Shown piece by piece: positions 12,112-25,730 of a stretch of DNA of 64,000 bases; position 1 is the stretch's first letter; every line of letters starts with the position of its first letter. The position numbers were made by a program, and so were the translations under genes. The notes beneath the pieces were generated by a model that had not been told where the DNA came from, searched no databases, and saw only the letters and a list, made by a program, of their open reading frames with translations. Origin of the DNA: Gnetum montanum (lineage: Eukaryota > Streptophyta > Gnetopsida > Gnetales > Gnetaceae); the NCBI GenBank assembly GCA_015680685.1, contig MNCI01002045.1, positions 599,848 through 663,847 on the forward strand, given 5' to 3'.

Positions 12112-14640
12112 ATGCCTTTCATTAAGTCCGCAATTTTGCCTATAGATATGACCAACATGACATATGGTTAGGATGGATTGAGGATATATGATCCAAGAGA
12201 CCTCACTTTGGCTAAGTGTAGATAGTCACTTAGGCAAAGAGGACAAATCCCAAACTTTGCTATACTCAATGAAGAGCACTACAACTACATTTGTGCTAAA
12301 ATCCAATCTAGATTAATTCTCCCATGTCCAGAGGTTGAAGCCAAACATGAATACGAGTTAATCCATCATAATGGGAAAGAGTATATACCCTCTCCCTATG
12401 AAAAAATATTACTTATTAATGTGCATGCATGCATAATTTCTCAATTAATTGAGATAGACAAATGGAGTGAAAAGTTGATTTTAGAGGGCTAGCATGAAGA
12501 ACATAATGAGTTTGAGGTAGAGCTTGAATTAGAAACCTTCATATGGAACCTATTCCAAAAAATGGCCTCTGACACCGCCATAAACACTTTAGCCTTGCCT
12601 ATTTCTTCCATGGGATAGGTATCTCAACCATCATTTCTTGTATATCCCATGATGTTTGGGACTACACTAGTTGTGGTAATACACCAAGCATAACCTATGC
12701 TTCAAACGACCTCTCTTTTTTCTTTCATGTCTTTTGCCATGTAGCCTCAGTCTACACAATTATTACTAATGAATCTCACCATTGATCATCCCTTTTCTAC
12801 ACTAGTGGATCCCATAGTGATGCCATAAGTGACTTAGGGAACACAAACTCTATTTTTCCCTTTTGTGCCTTAAGCGTTGGCACAAGCATCATCTTCATTA
12901 TTTAGCCCATCCATGATCACCATAACCTAGTCTCTCCCCTCTTTACCATAGTCCATAGTAAGGACATAGGTCTCTTAATAAATTCCTCAACCATTCAATC
13001 AAACATCATAGCTTGCAGGAATTCCCTAAGGGTTAGCTCAAGCAATTTAGATGATCCAAGACTTAATAGAAGAGTTTCAGAAGCTCAAGGCTTGCACAAT
13101 TGAAACTGTAAAAATAATGGATTTCTACTAGGATGATCCCATTATTCCTTTATTCCCACCAATAACTCTTCCATCAAGCATCCCCATTCTACATTTCATC
13201 AAGTACAATAGTGAAGGCAACTTGAATGCCCACCTTATAACCTTTCATTCTGAGTGGCTACTACTATAAGCGTGGTTACATATCATAATGTAGATTTTCC
13301 CTATATCCCTTATTAGGAAATCCTTGGATTGGTATTGTGCACTACTGAGAGGATCCATATCCTCACTAGAAGACTTAATTTCATAGTTTGTTAACCATTT
13401 CAAGTACAACTTGAAACCTGACATGACTCTTGACTAATTAATGAAGGTCAAGTAGAGATTCCTTGAGCCCATATAGAAATTCATACAATGATGGAATTAT
13501 CTTCTTAACAATATTGTAGAATCAATGGCTGAGACCCACCTTGTTATATTCAAGGGGATGATTAAAAACTTTGTTAAGTCAAAACTATATTACCTAGGAC
13601 CATAAGCACTCAAGCAAGCCTTTTCCCAAATAAAGAACATAGAGGACATAGCAAAGGCTAGCCATGAACTTACCTATGTGGCATATAAAAACCAGTAAAC
13701 CTAGAAAGATAAGAAGAAGGGGAGGCAAAACAACACAACTATGGCCACAATGGCCAAAGACAATGAGACAATTGCACAAGGGCCTAAGAAAATTCAGCCC
13801 AAGTCCCCTACTAACAAGAATCAACCTTCAACTTCTGGTACCTCTACATCAACTACCATGAGGGCCAAATTTAAGCAAAGAGACAGATCAAAGTATACTA
13901 TGTTACCACTAAAACCATTAGAACTCCTTGATTAACTATTGAAGAGTGGAAGAATACAATACAAACAAATTATCAAAAATGCTTGCTAGAGGCATGGTTG
14001 ACTCTACAAGATAGCCAAAGATTCCACTCTTGCAATCAAGAATGATCCCTTGGTGCTTAAATACTTCAAAATTTACCATTTCTGCCACTACGATCAAGTG
14101 CCAAGTTATGAAACTAACTTTTTCCTAGCACTTAAGGATGACCTGCAGAAGGTGATAGATAAGGATGAATTAGTCCTCGATGCTTCAAACCTAGTTAAAC
14201 CGTAAAACCAATCCATGCAAGCCTACTAGGACCCATTGAATACCAAAAATAGCCCATATAATATAGTGGCATTCAATGTGACTAACAACACTAGACCTAC
14301 ACCAAATCCATTCATGATACAGGTACCTCCTCACAATGACAGGGGTCCTTCACCTTTGACTAGCTCAAGGTCCCATTTTGTTGTAAGGGTATCATTACCT
14401 ATGCCTCCTAGGGATTCTTTTATGATCAAGGTGCCCCCTTTTGTTGAAGCTAAAACTAAACCTACCCATACAATTGAAAAATGTCCTCCCATAGTGGCCA
14501 ATGCAATAGCTTCTTCACAACCAACCAATAACAACAAAAAATCCTTAAGAAAAAAACACAAAAAACCTATGCTAAAGCCCAAGAACAATGACAAAAAATT
14601 GGATAAGGCATGAAAGGAAGTGGATCCACTAAAGTAAACT
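12112..14640 (+). pseudogene. gag: gag relic of element D
   Basis: Start ATG at 12112 (MPFIKSAIL) is matched by B and E starts. It then gives KHEYELIHHNGKEYIPSPY, a proline-rich linker, and a capsid domain near 13110-13600 starting MDFY and including a FKYNLKPDMT phrase. Near 14075 comes a finger-like stretch, YHFCHYDQ, with its second half damaged. All pieces lie in one frame, which continues into the protease, but many stops (often TAG or TAA where F has Gln) interrupt. MDFY is followed by TAG, as in E, where F has Gln. Structural particle protein in live relatives. Confidence 0.78.
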
Positions 14641-15742
14641 CCCATCTCATCTATTCCAATGAGTTCCATTGCCTAGGCTACCTCAACTGGTCAACCATGG
14701 GAGGATCCCAAGATGCAAGGGAAGGGAAAAGAAGTCAAGTAACCATTGAAGCATGAAGTTTACATTTTGAAGCATATGGAGGAAGTCAAGAATAGTAAAA
14801 ATGAGAATCCTACAACCAATGACATGGACTTTCTCATTGAAATGGAATAGGTTAAGTAGTTGCTAAAGAAAAAGAATACCTCCCTTAGCCTGTATGAGCT
14901 TATGATGACTTCTACAGTGCATCACAAAGCATTGGTCAAGATGTTGATTGCTATTCCTGTTAGTGAGGATATCCTTGATAGTGACGAGTCCATACATGCA
15001 GTGATGGTGCCACCTTCATCAAAGGATGAAATGAGGTTGATCACATTAACATTTCATGATAGAAAAGTCAAGACCAATCCCCAAGATTTTGACACAACCA
15101 AGGCTTTCCTCTTTATAACCATCATGGTGGGACAATATAAAGTGCATGTTGACAATGGAGCTGCAACGAATGTAATATTGTATACCATCATAGAATGTCT
15201 TGGCCTAACTAAACAAATGTAACATACCTCAACAACCCCTCTTAAGTCCTTCAACGGATCTCAAGTGGCCATAAAAGGCTTCATTTCTTTAGACTTTATG
15301 GTAGGGGAATAATTCCCAACAATGGGCAATTTCTTGGTAATGGAACAGACACTAGGGTTCAGCCTTATCATGGGAAGATCTTGGATAGCTTAATTATGAG
15401 CTATTTCCTTACCAATCCATCAAGAAATTCAACTATCTTATAAGGAAGGTGAGATAATTATCCATGACAATAATGTGGTTTCCTTGGTAGTCAACAACAT
15501 TGACATCAAACAAGGATTCAAAGTGGATTTTTAGGAAGAAACTTATACTATTATCCACAAAGTCAAGAATCCCAATGGAGCACAAGAGGTCAAAACTTAA
15601 AACAATGGACCCATGGATGCACCATGAAAAGAACTCCCCTTCAACATAGTTAGTAAAGGAAATGGGGAATACCAAATTTTGCAAAGTATTCCATATGCAT
15701 TTCCTAATCTCTCAAAAATTAGAAAACATTTGAAAAATTGAT
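14641..15742 (+). pseudogene. pro: Protease relic of element D
   Basis: Same frame as gag. NTSLSLYELMMTS (from about 14875) matches NTTLSLYDLLMTS in F. The active-site segment reads VGQYKVHVDNGAATNVI near 15125-15175, so the usual D-x-G is DNG. Then come LKSFNGSQVAIKG and LIMGRSWIA, where the family has the I/L-x-GR motif. Several stops. It ends near a candidate splice donor (GTATCT at 15743) that aligns with GTATGT in E at 55411. Confidence 0.75.
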
Positions 15743-16011
15743 GTATCTTATCCAATTTTCTCACCCTTGCACCTACAACCATGTAACCTATTTTTTCTAT
15801 AACCTTCTTAGCCTAGTTGAAACATGTTTCTTGTATGCATTATTTTTTTACTTTTTTTTTTACTTTGTTTTAACCTTTACTTTGCACATAGCCTATGGTT
15901 TACTCTTGTTTAAAAATTTCTTTTTCAACATAGATAAAAAATTTAAAACTTGAAAAACTCATAAAAATTTTAAAAAACATAAAAAATGATAAAAAATTTT
16001 CTTTAAATCAT

Positions 16012-16280
16012 ATGGCCCACCATGGCCTAAGATTGACAAATCACAAAACATCGTATGACTTGCCATGGACTAAAACTAGTAAGACATTACATGGCCCATC
16101 ATGGACTAAAACTGACAAAACAACACATGGCCCATTGTGGCCTAAAATTGGCAAAACATTGCATAGCCCATCATGGCCAAAAATTGGAAAAACATTGCAC
16201 AACCCACCATGGCTTAAAGCATGGAAAACATCCCATGGTCCACCATTGCCTAAAAGTGACAAAACTCTTATGACCATTAC
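16012..16280 (+). repeat. GGCCTAAAACT tandem repeats of element D
   Basis: About eight units of roughly 30-36 bases of the type 'atggcccatcatggactaaaactgacaaaacat'. They lie between the end of protease and the 3' end of the antisense gene. Open frames across it on both strands are a by-product of the repeat. Related arrays: 39020-39230 (F) and 55690-55830 (E). Confidence 0.8.
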
Positions 16281-16579
16281 AACCTAGTTTATATTATGGT
16301 AGTTTTCATAGTTAACCAATGTAGCCTATGACATAAATGAAAAACATAAATATTAAACATATGTTAAAACATAAAACATTAAAACATTTAAATGAAATTA
16401 AAACTTAAAAAGAATAATATTCTAAATGTTTGTCACATAGCATGACAAAAGTCTAAACATTACATGAAACAATAAATTGTCTATCAATTGATCAAATTGC
16501 TAACACTAGCTAATACCTCACAATAATGTCATCAACTAAAATTGTAGAGATAACTATAGGGAATGACCAATAGATGGTA

Positions 16580-19497
16580 CTAAGGAGCTATTGGAGTGGA
16601 CTGAGGAGCACTTCCATCTTCACCAGTGGGGTCATTGGCATCACCTAGTACCTATACCATAACAAAAACAAGAGTTTAACCAATAATTAACAAAGTATAA
16701 AACCAAATTATAAACTAAATCAACTTAAACCAAAATATGCTAAAAAAAATAAAAGGAGAAAACCTAGGAGGGCTCGGGTATAACATCTTTTGGTGGGAGA
16801 TTTAGAAGACTAACCTCCAAACTATGGAGGATTTGTTCCTTAGTCAATTAGGCTCAATCCACCTCCCTAAGATTGATACCTATCAAGATGTTGCTATCAT
16901 TGTTATCAATCCATGTATGTGGCTCCCATGAAAATGTCATAGTAGTCACCTCCCTAGAAGTGGTAGAGACCTAAGGGCATGGGGAATTAACCACAGTTAG
17001 AGTACATTTAAATAATTTGAAGACATTCTCCATCTGAATCCATTTCACAAACAGCTTGAACTTGCACCATTTAGTGGGCTTCTCTTTTAACCACTTAAGA
17101 TAGGCTTCATGTTTAGCCTTGTACTTCTTATTGTGGTCTTTCTATTCTTGGCCACAATGACGAACCTAGGCACAAGAGTTTCTCCACTTCCTAGCCTTGT
17201 GTGCCAACAAGTTCATTTGGATCTTTTGCTATACAACCTCTTGGGCAAGGGAAACCTTGTCATGGATGGCATTCTAGTACCATGCCCTTTGAATCTCTTT
17301 AGTTCACAAGAAACTCTTGTTGGTCACTTGGGCCTCCATAAATTCCTTACAATCTTTGAGACCCTAGTTAGCCTCAACCAAGTTTTTTTTTCTCATTCCA
17401 ATGCTAAAACTCATTTCCATAGGAACTTATTGGAATGTTGAACTTCCCATGAAGTTTTGATGCATGAAAATACATAATTAGTAGTACATTTTTGACATCT
17501 GAGGGTATGTTGGGCAAGGCATTAATCTCAATGGGATGGTTGGGATTCCATCGAAGCTTAGGTGCTGAAACAAAACATAATAAAACATATGAAAAAAATA
17601 ATAAGTAATTGAATAACCAAGAAACAAAAATTGATAAAATGATCAAAACAATACAATCATAAAACTAAAAACTTAGAGTTTAAGATGAACTACGCTCTTA
17701 CCAACATTGGGAGCAACCTATTGCAACCAATCAATCATGTTCTCAACCATCCCCTGCATGAAGTCCCTCTTATTAAAAGTGTTCAGCCATGGCGTCATGT
17801 GGAATGTGGAGGTTGAGGCAGTGAGCTGAGGCTTAGTAGCTAAGGCAAGCATAACAAGCAATAAAAAATTAAGACAAAGCTTAAACCAAAATAACAAAAG
17901 AACTTAAGCATATGAAACCAAAGGCATAAATACTCCAAGCATCATCTTGGATGATGATAGGAGGTTCACCTAGCTATGAGGATTGAATATAGCATCAAAG
18001 TCATCTAATGGGACATTGGAGAACCCCTCATCCTCATAGCACTATAGGAGCTCATCCTCTAGGCATTTTTGCTCTACCTTCGCTACTGGTACTTGGGTCA
18101 CAAACTCTTACTGCTTACCTATAAGAACAATAAGAGAAAAATGAAATATAACTTAGCATGTCTTTCCTAAAACAAAATAGCTATATAGCCTTATAACAAA
18201 TAATAATAATAATGTAAAAAAACTAAAAAATAAAAGAAACTAAAACATACTTATAATCATATCGCATACTTGGCTAAGTCTAACCACGAACCTCCTCTTG
18301 GAGGGTTGCTCAATCACTAGTGTTGCCTTCTCAATCATGGACCTCTTTAGTTTGGATCTAGCCAAATCATTAGCTTTAGCTTGTAATGTCATGGCTTGAT
18401 CAATGTTCCCATGCTCAACCTAGGGTTGAATCCCCATGCTATTAGGGGAAGCAAAATGCCTACCACTAAGTTCCTTAGTGGTAATAGACATTGACTCCTC
18501 GACATCCTCTGGTTGGTTGTAAGCATGTATAGTATGAAAAACATGTTTAACCCATGGCTTGGAGAGTTGGGATGGATCTTGTCTTACCCATTTTACATCC
18601 TCTTTATCACCAAGAACTCCAAAAAACTCCTTAGATATGCCCCAAAGAATGCATAATGCATGTGGAATTTTGTTGTGAGGTTGTCATGGAGTTTGAGGAT
18701 CTCATTGCATAGACTAGAAGCCAAATGATCAACCTAGTTGAATCGAGCACCCTTCAAAAGGACCTCCTTCATGGTCCATTCCTATTCAATGCCCATTATA
18801 TTGCCGTATGATAGAAACTTGGGAAACCCCTAGGATTGGAATAGGGGATATACTTCTCTAGACTCTTCAACCCAGAATTGGTTAGGAGACAATCCCTTTT
18901 GATCACGGTAACTACCCAACCACTCTTTCACCTTTTGGGTGCTTCACTTCTTTACCTACCTCAATGAAAATTTTTAGGCCTTCACAAGGAATGCCAAAGA
19001 GGTCACTAAAGGTGGATTCATTGATGGCTAGGGTGATAGGCATACCATGAACTTGGGTGATGAACATCTTCACTTCTTTGTTAAAGGAGTTAATGATGTT
19101 CACCATCTTGGGCGTAGGGATAGTGGGGCTAGGGGCCATGAAGAGATCAAGAAAACCTAGATCAATAATGTTTTCTTGAATTTTTTTGAGCATCCTACTA
19201 GCCAACCACTATTGCACTGAACCCACCTCACCATACTTGAGGATCAAAGTCTTCTCAAAGCATCCTAAAATGACCAGCATGATGGTAAAGGAGGTGCTAG
19301 CACCTATAGTACAACAAAAGACCAATTAGCTTAAGCACATCAAACCAAAATATAGCAAGCATGATCAAATGAAAACCAAATTTATAACTAGTTAAAACCA
19401 AGTTTATAGCTAATTAAAGCCAATAAAACCTTTTGAACACTTAGAGCCTAAGTAACATACAATCGTATAACCATGAAAACATTGACATGAAAATAAC

Positions 19498-19533
<36 letters not shown>

Positions 19534-20347
19534 TCTTTATCTTTCTTGCATGGGGGCCTCAACGGGTATGAAAGTAAGGTCTAACTTGTCCCACCAACCA
19601 TACATTGTCCCATTACCTACACACCATTGGTAGGCATTGGAGTAATGTGTAGTGTACCTGCCTAGGTTACCTCTTATTTTTTCCACCACCGGAAGCCTCA
19701 CTATGGGTCTTTTGGCAAAAACCTTCAATGTTGTTAGAGCCAAGGGTAGGAGTTGATCACTTTTGATGAACCTCTTGTCATCCACCCTATACTTGTAAAC
19801 ATACCCATTCAAGCAAGAAAAACGTTACAACTAAATAGCCTAATAAAACAATAATGAAAATAGCCAAAAAATGAAAAATTAAAGATAGGCTTACCCTTCC
19901 ACATGGTAAATAGTACTAGGAGGATTCTAAAATAGCATGTGGGCCCAATGACGAACTAGCAAAGTGTTGTTGGCATTATAAAAGTTAATCTTAGGAATGT
20001 TCCTAATCTTGAACAACTTATGAGTATATCTTATATAAGTGCCATCAAGAACTTCACCCTTTGCACACATTTTAGGATCACCTTCTAGGAACTTGAAGAT
20101 AAAGCTAGATGATTGGGGTAACAGAGTTTTCACAATGATAACAACCATGCAAGATGACAAGTGTGACCATACCATCACACTGAAATTTTGCAACACGTAG
20201 GCCAAGAACGCTTTTGCTCTAGGCTTGAGCCACAATGAGCCACACTTCAACATCATGTATGGAAGTTGAGTGTGGGGCCTTGGTGCATGGATGTAGCAGA
20301 GTAGCCCCACCAACTTAATGACCACTAATATGGGTTTGAGAAAGACC
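16580..20347 (-). pseudogene. Antisense spliced gene, element D copy
   Basis: Runs against gag-pol between protease and reverse transcriptase. Exons placed by alignment with F: exon 2 20347-19895, exon 3 about 19795-19540, exon 4 19303-18251, exon 5 18118-17934, exon 6 17839-17702, exon 7 17564-16764, exon 8 16651-16580. Exon 1 was not found. Exon 2 starts after GCGTGCAG and holds the FCP1-like text FSVMVWSHLSS and YNANNTLLVRH. Exon 4 holds LDLFMAPSP and LFGIPCEG; exon 6 holds KRDFMQGMVENMI. Several donors are GTAAG or GTATGT. Stops (for example after HMLF, and before WLASRM) and a lost exon-3 donor show it is dead. Function unknown. Confidence 0.75.
19894..20347 (-). other. FCP1/HAD-like exon in the element D antisense gene
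   Basis: Starts VFLKPILVVIKLVGLLCYI, aligned to the family motif hhhDhDGhL; here both Asp are replaced. Later NFSVMVWSHL matches the second motif region, and NTLLVRHWAHMLF the region where FCP1-like enzymes have NTLLxDDSPYK. The next part, NPPSTIY, equals the family's NPPHTAIF-like continuation. Confidence 0.6.
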
Positions 20348-21259
20348 CTGCACGCAACAACAATAACCATCAAAACCATAAGTAATCATAAATAATATAA
20401 AAAAATGTTAAATAGAAAAAATTACATAAACTTTAATTTTAATTTTTCCATTCCAAATAGATAACCAAAACCATAGTTTCAACACTTAGAACCAAAACCA
20501 AAACTAGGAACAACTAAAATCCATAAACAACCAAGTGGCCTACTAACAACTAATTGTAGTTTTCATTATAAGATATGCATAAAAGTGTAAAATTAATTTA
20601 TGTAGAAATATCAGGTACATGAAAATTATCTTGAACCTACAACAATAATCACCAACAGTAAATTTTGAAAAATTTTACTAGACATCCTAGTTAATGGTGA
20701 AATTAGCCATAGCAAAAACTCTAGGAGGGATAGTCAAAATTCTCTAAAAATCAAATGACTATTGAGAACCAAAAACTAACATGTAAATGACTTTTTGAAT
20801 CTTTGAACATAGCTAAAAAATACAACATCAACACCAATGCTACCTGTACAAATAGGGAGGTTTGTAGTTTTCATGGCCAAAACTATAACTATATAGAATA
20901 GTTTACACATGAATGAAAATGACAGAGTGGAACTAAATTTTTTTTCCTAAGGCTAGAAATTGTGTGGCCATTAAAATTAAATGGAATTTAGCATCTAAAT
21001 TGTAGTTCCAATGTGAAATTTAAAACATAAACCAAAGCCTTAACAACATTCAACAAAAATTGTACAACAACCAAAAGTTGTAGAAAATGGCTATAGTAGA
21101 GGATTGATAAAAATTATCATAAAATTCTTAAAACTTGTGAAACCACTTCCAAACCTTCCCTAACATCCCAAAGTATTTCTAGGAACTTGGGATGTTGGCT
21201 GGAAAAATTTTCTAAGGTGCCAATGCTGCACATCTTCACAGGGGTAAACCGTAAAAGCC
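20348..21259. other. AT-rich spacer upstream of the element D antisense gene
   Basis: No gene recognised. The sequence corresponds to 59972-60500 in E. Exon 1 and a promoter of the antisense gene may lie here but were not found. Confidence 0.4.
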
Positions 21260-21720
21260 AAAAAAGAAAAAACCACACTTTAAACTAGTTAATAAAAAGA
21301 ATTTATCAAAAATCAAATATGTAACTAAATTAATTAATTCCATAGCTATTGGAATGCTTAAACAACAAAATAAATACCCACATTAGAAACCATAAAAATT
21401 CCTAATCGTTTTTGTAGAAAATAATGCAAAAGTAACATAAACTAAACCATAATAGCAAAACCCCACTTTGTGTGAGTTTATGAAAAAAATTTGTCAAAAA
21501 TTAACCACATTGAAATTCAATGATTCCATATCCAATAAAATTATTAAAAAAATAAATACAAAAAAAAAATATGAAAACCAAAAAACTGAACCATTTTTAC
21601 ACAAAAGAATACCAAAGTACCATGAAAAATGGCCAAAAATTGAGAACCCACTATACATTGTCTTATGGAAAAATTTGTACAAATTCAACCATAATTTAGA
21701 ATCAAATGGTTTAAAACTAC
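21260..21720 (+). repeat. Degenerate ~190-bp repeat in element D, first block
   Basis: Three related segments start near 21269, 21459 and 21650, each going from a 'ccacact' phrase through 'ttatnaaaaaaatttgtcaaaaatt' to 'attccat'. AT-rich; open frames here are accidental. Confidence 0.45.
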
Positions 21721-22689
21721 AATTGACCATTAAACATAGTACTAAAACCGTATGGCCATAAAAACTAAAATTTCTAAACCATTTGAGCACAAAAAATGAC
21801 AAAATTTGTGTTTCTTTTTTGTCCAAAACACAAGAAAAATCCATAGAATTAACTGAAACACGTTTTTCAACACTAAAATCCCATAGAAATAGCTACAACT
21901 AACATAGGAATCTATTAAACCTCAATTACAGCCAACACAAAAGATTGCACAAGCAAAAATGCTTAGGATTCTAGCAAAATTTCTTAAGAGAAGACTATAA
22001 TTTATGTACTTGGGAGTCATAGCAATGGAGTTTATAGCAATTACTAGTTGTGAGAGGTGAGAGAGGCCCTATGTAGCTACACCCACATCCTCTAGGGTTG
22101 GATTCCTACTAGTGGAATCCTTGAGCTACTAAAGCCTCCTACAACAACTGCACCCACTCCTTGGGGTAGAAAGGTTGGTCTAAGCTGGGGATGCATGTAA
22201 GAGAAGTTAGGATAAAATTAGAGTTCTAGTGCTAGGTTTTGATTCTTGGAAGTGATGAGAAGATAATGATTTGTGTAAAATTGTGTTTTGGAAATCACTT
22301 CCAAGCTTATGCACCTACCTTAAAAACCCTGGTTTCTCACAACATCCATCTAAGTCTCACTGAGCTCAATGATCACAATTGGAAGGTGGGACTACGTTAG
22401 GTGAGTGGGAAACTAATGCATGAAAAAATTCAAAATTAAGATGGACCCCACTAGACACCTATGTATTAAGCCAATGGAAATCCTAACACACTTGGATTTT
22501 TAGCTTTCCATAGTGACTATGCTAGGGTTCAAGCATCTAGAAGCCTTAAAATGGATTTGAAAATTCAAATAATGTCAAAAAGCACCTCACAACCACCCAT
22601 CCATGTCATGAAATGTTATGTCCAAAATGGGAAACCAAGTGTTGACACTGATGGAAACTGGGCAACAAGGAAGGCCAAAACCCATACCA
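21721..22689. other. Spacer in element D without a gene
   Basis: AT-rich, with no coding signal or recognised motif beyond phrases shared with the flanking repeats. Confidence 0.4.
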
Positions 22690-24870
22690 AAACTTGCTAT
22701 TTTGGATAACTACATTGACTAGTAGCCTAACTACATTCGCTAGCATAGTCACAAGTGGGAGGATGTTTCAAAACATCAACCAAACTTCCAACTAACTTAA
22801 AAATTTCCAAATAATGCACCAAACCTTAATTAGAACCTCCAATAGCTCTAAAATTCCATGAAACTAGTCAAAAATCCAACAAATCCATTTTCATTGCATG
22901 GACTATACTAGGAAGGCCTCAACTACATTGGCTAGTGTAGTTCCAAAATAGTTGGGAGAGGATGAACACCAAAAAACCAAATATAAACTTCAAATTAACA
23001 TATTTTAGCTTTTACATCACCCTAGAACCTTTGGTAGCCTTGAAATAGCAAACAATTGATCTAAAACAAGTTAAATTCCATTCCACACTTTAGACTACAC
23101 TAGGGGTGACCTTGACTATGCTGGCCAACATATTTGTAGTGTAGTTGGATCAAGGTGGATTACCAAAAGTAAGTAACAACCTCTAAATTGCCATATTTTT
23201 ACCCTAAAACTCCTTTGGAACCTCCAGTGATCTTGGACTGATAAATTGTGAGAAGAAAGAAGACTAAATTCCATTTTCATTTTGTGACTACATTAAGGAG
23301 GCTTAGGACTACATTGTCCAAAGTAGTCACACTCCTAAAACATAAAATGGCTTACCAACATGCCAATTTAACTTTCAAAAGCATCATATCAAATCAAAAA
23401 TTTTACTAAAGACTTCAGAGACCTGTGAACCTTGCAACCTTGGTCAAAAATGGTCAAAACCCATCATACACCTCACATCCATACTATGACTATGCTAGAT
23501 AGTGTAGCCTAGTTGTTTATAACCATTTTTACATCAAAATAGTCATCAAAACTAATAATTTAAGGCCTCATATGCTAGTTTCAAACACTAGTGATCCTAG
23601 AACTCAAAAATGCAGTGAACCAATCATAGAATTATACCAAAATTCAATGTTCATGTTGTGACTATGTTGAAGGGGGTTTGAATTACACTAGCCAGTGTTT
23701 TCCTAGTGTAGTCATGGTCTAGGATTGATTGAACTAGTGAGTTGACATCCAAAACAATCCAAAACCTTACTTGGAAACCCAGAATCCAGTTTGGCCTTAC
23801 CTAGTTGCAAATTCATCTTGTTTTAACCCTAGAAATGTTAGATTCACTCCATCTACATTGAGGCTAGGCTCAACTATGTTGGCCTACATAGTGAAAATGG
23901 AAAATCATTATCTGAAAGCCTAAACAACCTTTAGAATTAGCTATCCTAAGCCAAAACCTTGGCCAGAGACATCGGTAACCCTAGGGATCGAACTACTATG
24001 TTGATTAACTATAGAAATCCACCAAAATCTAGATTCCAAACTTGACTACATTGGAATATGCCATGACTATGCTCGTCAATGTAGTTCTAATGAAGTCATG
24101 GTTGGAAATTAATGCAATTGGTATCATGACATCCCAAATGGCCTAAACGTTAACATAAGACACCTAGAATATCGATTGACATTTCCTAGTGGAAATTTCA
24201 CCTTGTTTCAATCATGGAAATGTCAAATTTCATGTGAATATGCTGAGGTAGACCTGTGACCATGCTAGCCAATATAGTCCTTGCCCCAAGTTGGTTTAAC
24301 TAGCATAATAGCACTTAGAATGGTCAAAAACTTGATTCTAGAAGATTAGAACCTTGAAATCTTGGAGCTAGCTATAGTTTGACCTTGTTCAATCATGAAA
24401 AATTTAAATTTTAGTTCACCTATTTTGGAGAAATCCACAAATATCCTAGCCAGTGTAGTCATGAGTTGTAGGTGCTAAAACTTCACTTCAATAGCTTGTT
24501 TTGACTTCCAAATGGCCTATTCAGCCCTTCGAAGATCCTATGCTACCCTAGGAAGATGATAGAACACTGTTATCTACTTTGAAACCCCATAAATTCATTT
24601 CTCACATGCATCTATACTAGGGGAATCTTGACTATGTTGGTCAACATAGTTTCAGTAGAGTCACTAGTATTGGCATCATTTCTAGCTTTTGGAGGGTGAA
24701 AACGAAATCAAAATACATCAACTTTCAAACCTAGTGCATAGTGCTAATCATACAAATCATCAGGAATCCAAAAATGGTCACAAAAAACTTAGGAAACCAT
24801 CTACTACCACCAACTATGCTGGAGCATGATCTTACTATGTTGGCCAACATAGTCACCGGGAAATCCTAGC
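22690..24870 (+). repeat. Degenerate ~190-bp tandem array in element D
   Basis: A core of the type 'gactatgctggccaacatagt' recurs near 22720, 22910, 23095, 23285, 23490, 23665, 23855, 24050, 24240, 24430, 24615 and 24825, about twelve units 180-210 bases apart. The core is nearly its own reverse complement and resembles short motifs inside the D LTRs. Inside the presumed sense intron. Confidence 0.65.
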
Positions 24871-25006
24871 AGAGTCACATCAAAAAGTGTTAGTTTTTCT
24901 TTCAAACAACCTCACCATGTGTTCAAACTCACCTGTCAACCATATAGACCTTTCCCATGAATCTCTAAGGTCTAAAATTGATAAAGTTTAGCTCTGTTTG
25001 ACCAAA

Positions 25007-25594
25007 AATGATCTTTTTTATCACATGTTTTCCACCTTGGTTGGTTTGACCTTGTTTTATGATGTTTTGACTTATTTTGATATTACAATGCATGGTTGGC
25101 CTATAGAGATCACTAGTTGACCTCATTCAACTTCTACCTAACTCCATTTTTTCCATATCTACCTTATTTTCTCTCTTTTGACATCCATTGACCTTCTTTG
25201 GCCTTTGATTGATGTTAGGTGATGTGGCTTGATCATACTTGACCATTGTTTAGCATCATGTAACCATCATGTGGCCCGCTAAGGCCTAAAACTAGCAAGA
25301 CCATGGCTAGTTAAGGTCTAAAACTAGCAAAATCTAACCTTGTTTGACCATGTTTTACCTTATGTTTCCTACTTTGATTGATTTAGCCTTTATTCACTAT
25401 ATTTTGACTCTATTTGACCTTGTTATGCATCGTTGACCTTCATTGTTTGGCCTTGGTTTCATTATTAGTCATCAGGGCATCACTTGGTCCCATTCCACCA
25501 AGTGTTCCCATAGTTTGATTTTTATTTGACCTTATGTAGCCTTTGCTTCATTTTATTTATCTTCAACTACCTCTTATAGCCTTTGTTGACCTTC
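25007..25594 (+). repeat. TTGAC-rich cluster in element D
   Basis: Thirteen TTGAC words, ten of them TTGACC, all on the plus strand in under 600 bases. GGCCCGCTAAGGCCTAAAACT and a partial copy near 25273-25320 are relatives of the repeats at 16012-16280. Confidence 0.6.
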
Positions 25595-25730
25595 TTTACA
25601 CCTTGTTTAACCATGGGATAACATGTTTTGATTGATTCATGCATAGTTGCTAGAGCATTTTATATCTTTTTGGCATTATTTACTCATTTTACCTAGGTGA
25701 AACTTAATGTGCTTATTGTTGATATGCAAG

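Noticed and set aside
16012-16287. Three overlapping open frames rich in HGL/GP repeats
   Set aside because: By-product of the GGCCTAAAACT repeat; no domain.
21468-21844. Open frames on both strands of an AT-rich block
   Set aside because: They lie over the ~190-bp degenerate repeat and show no domain.
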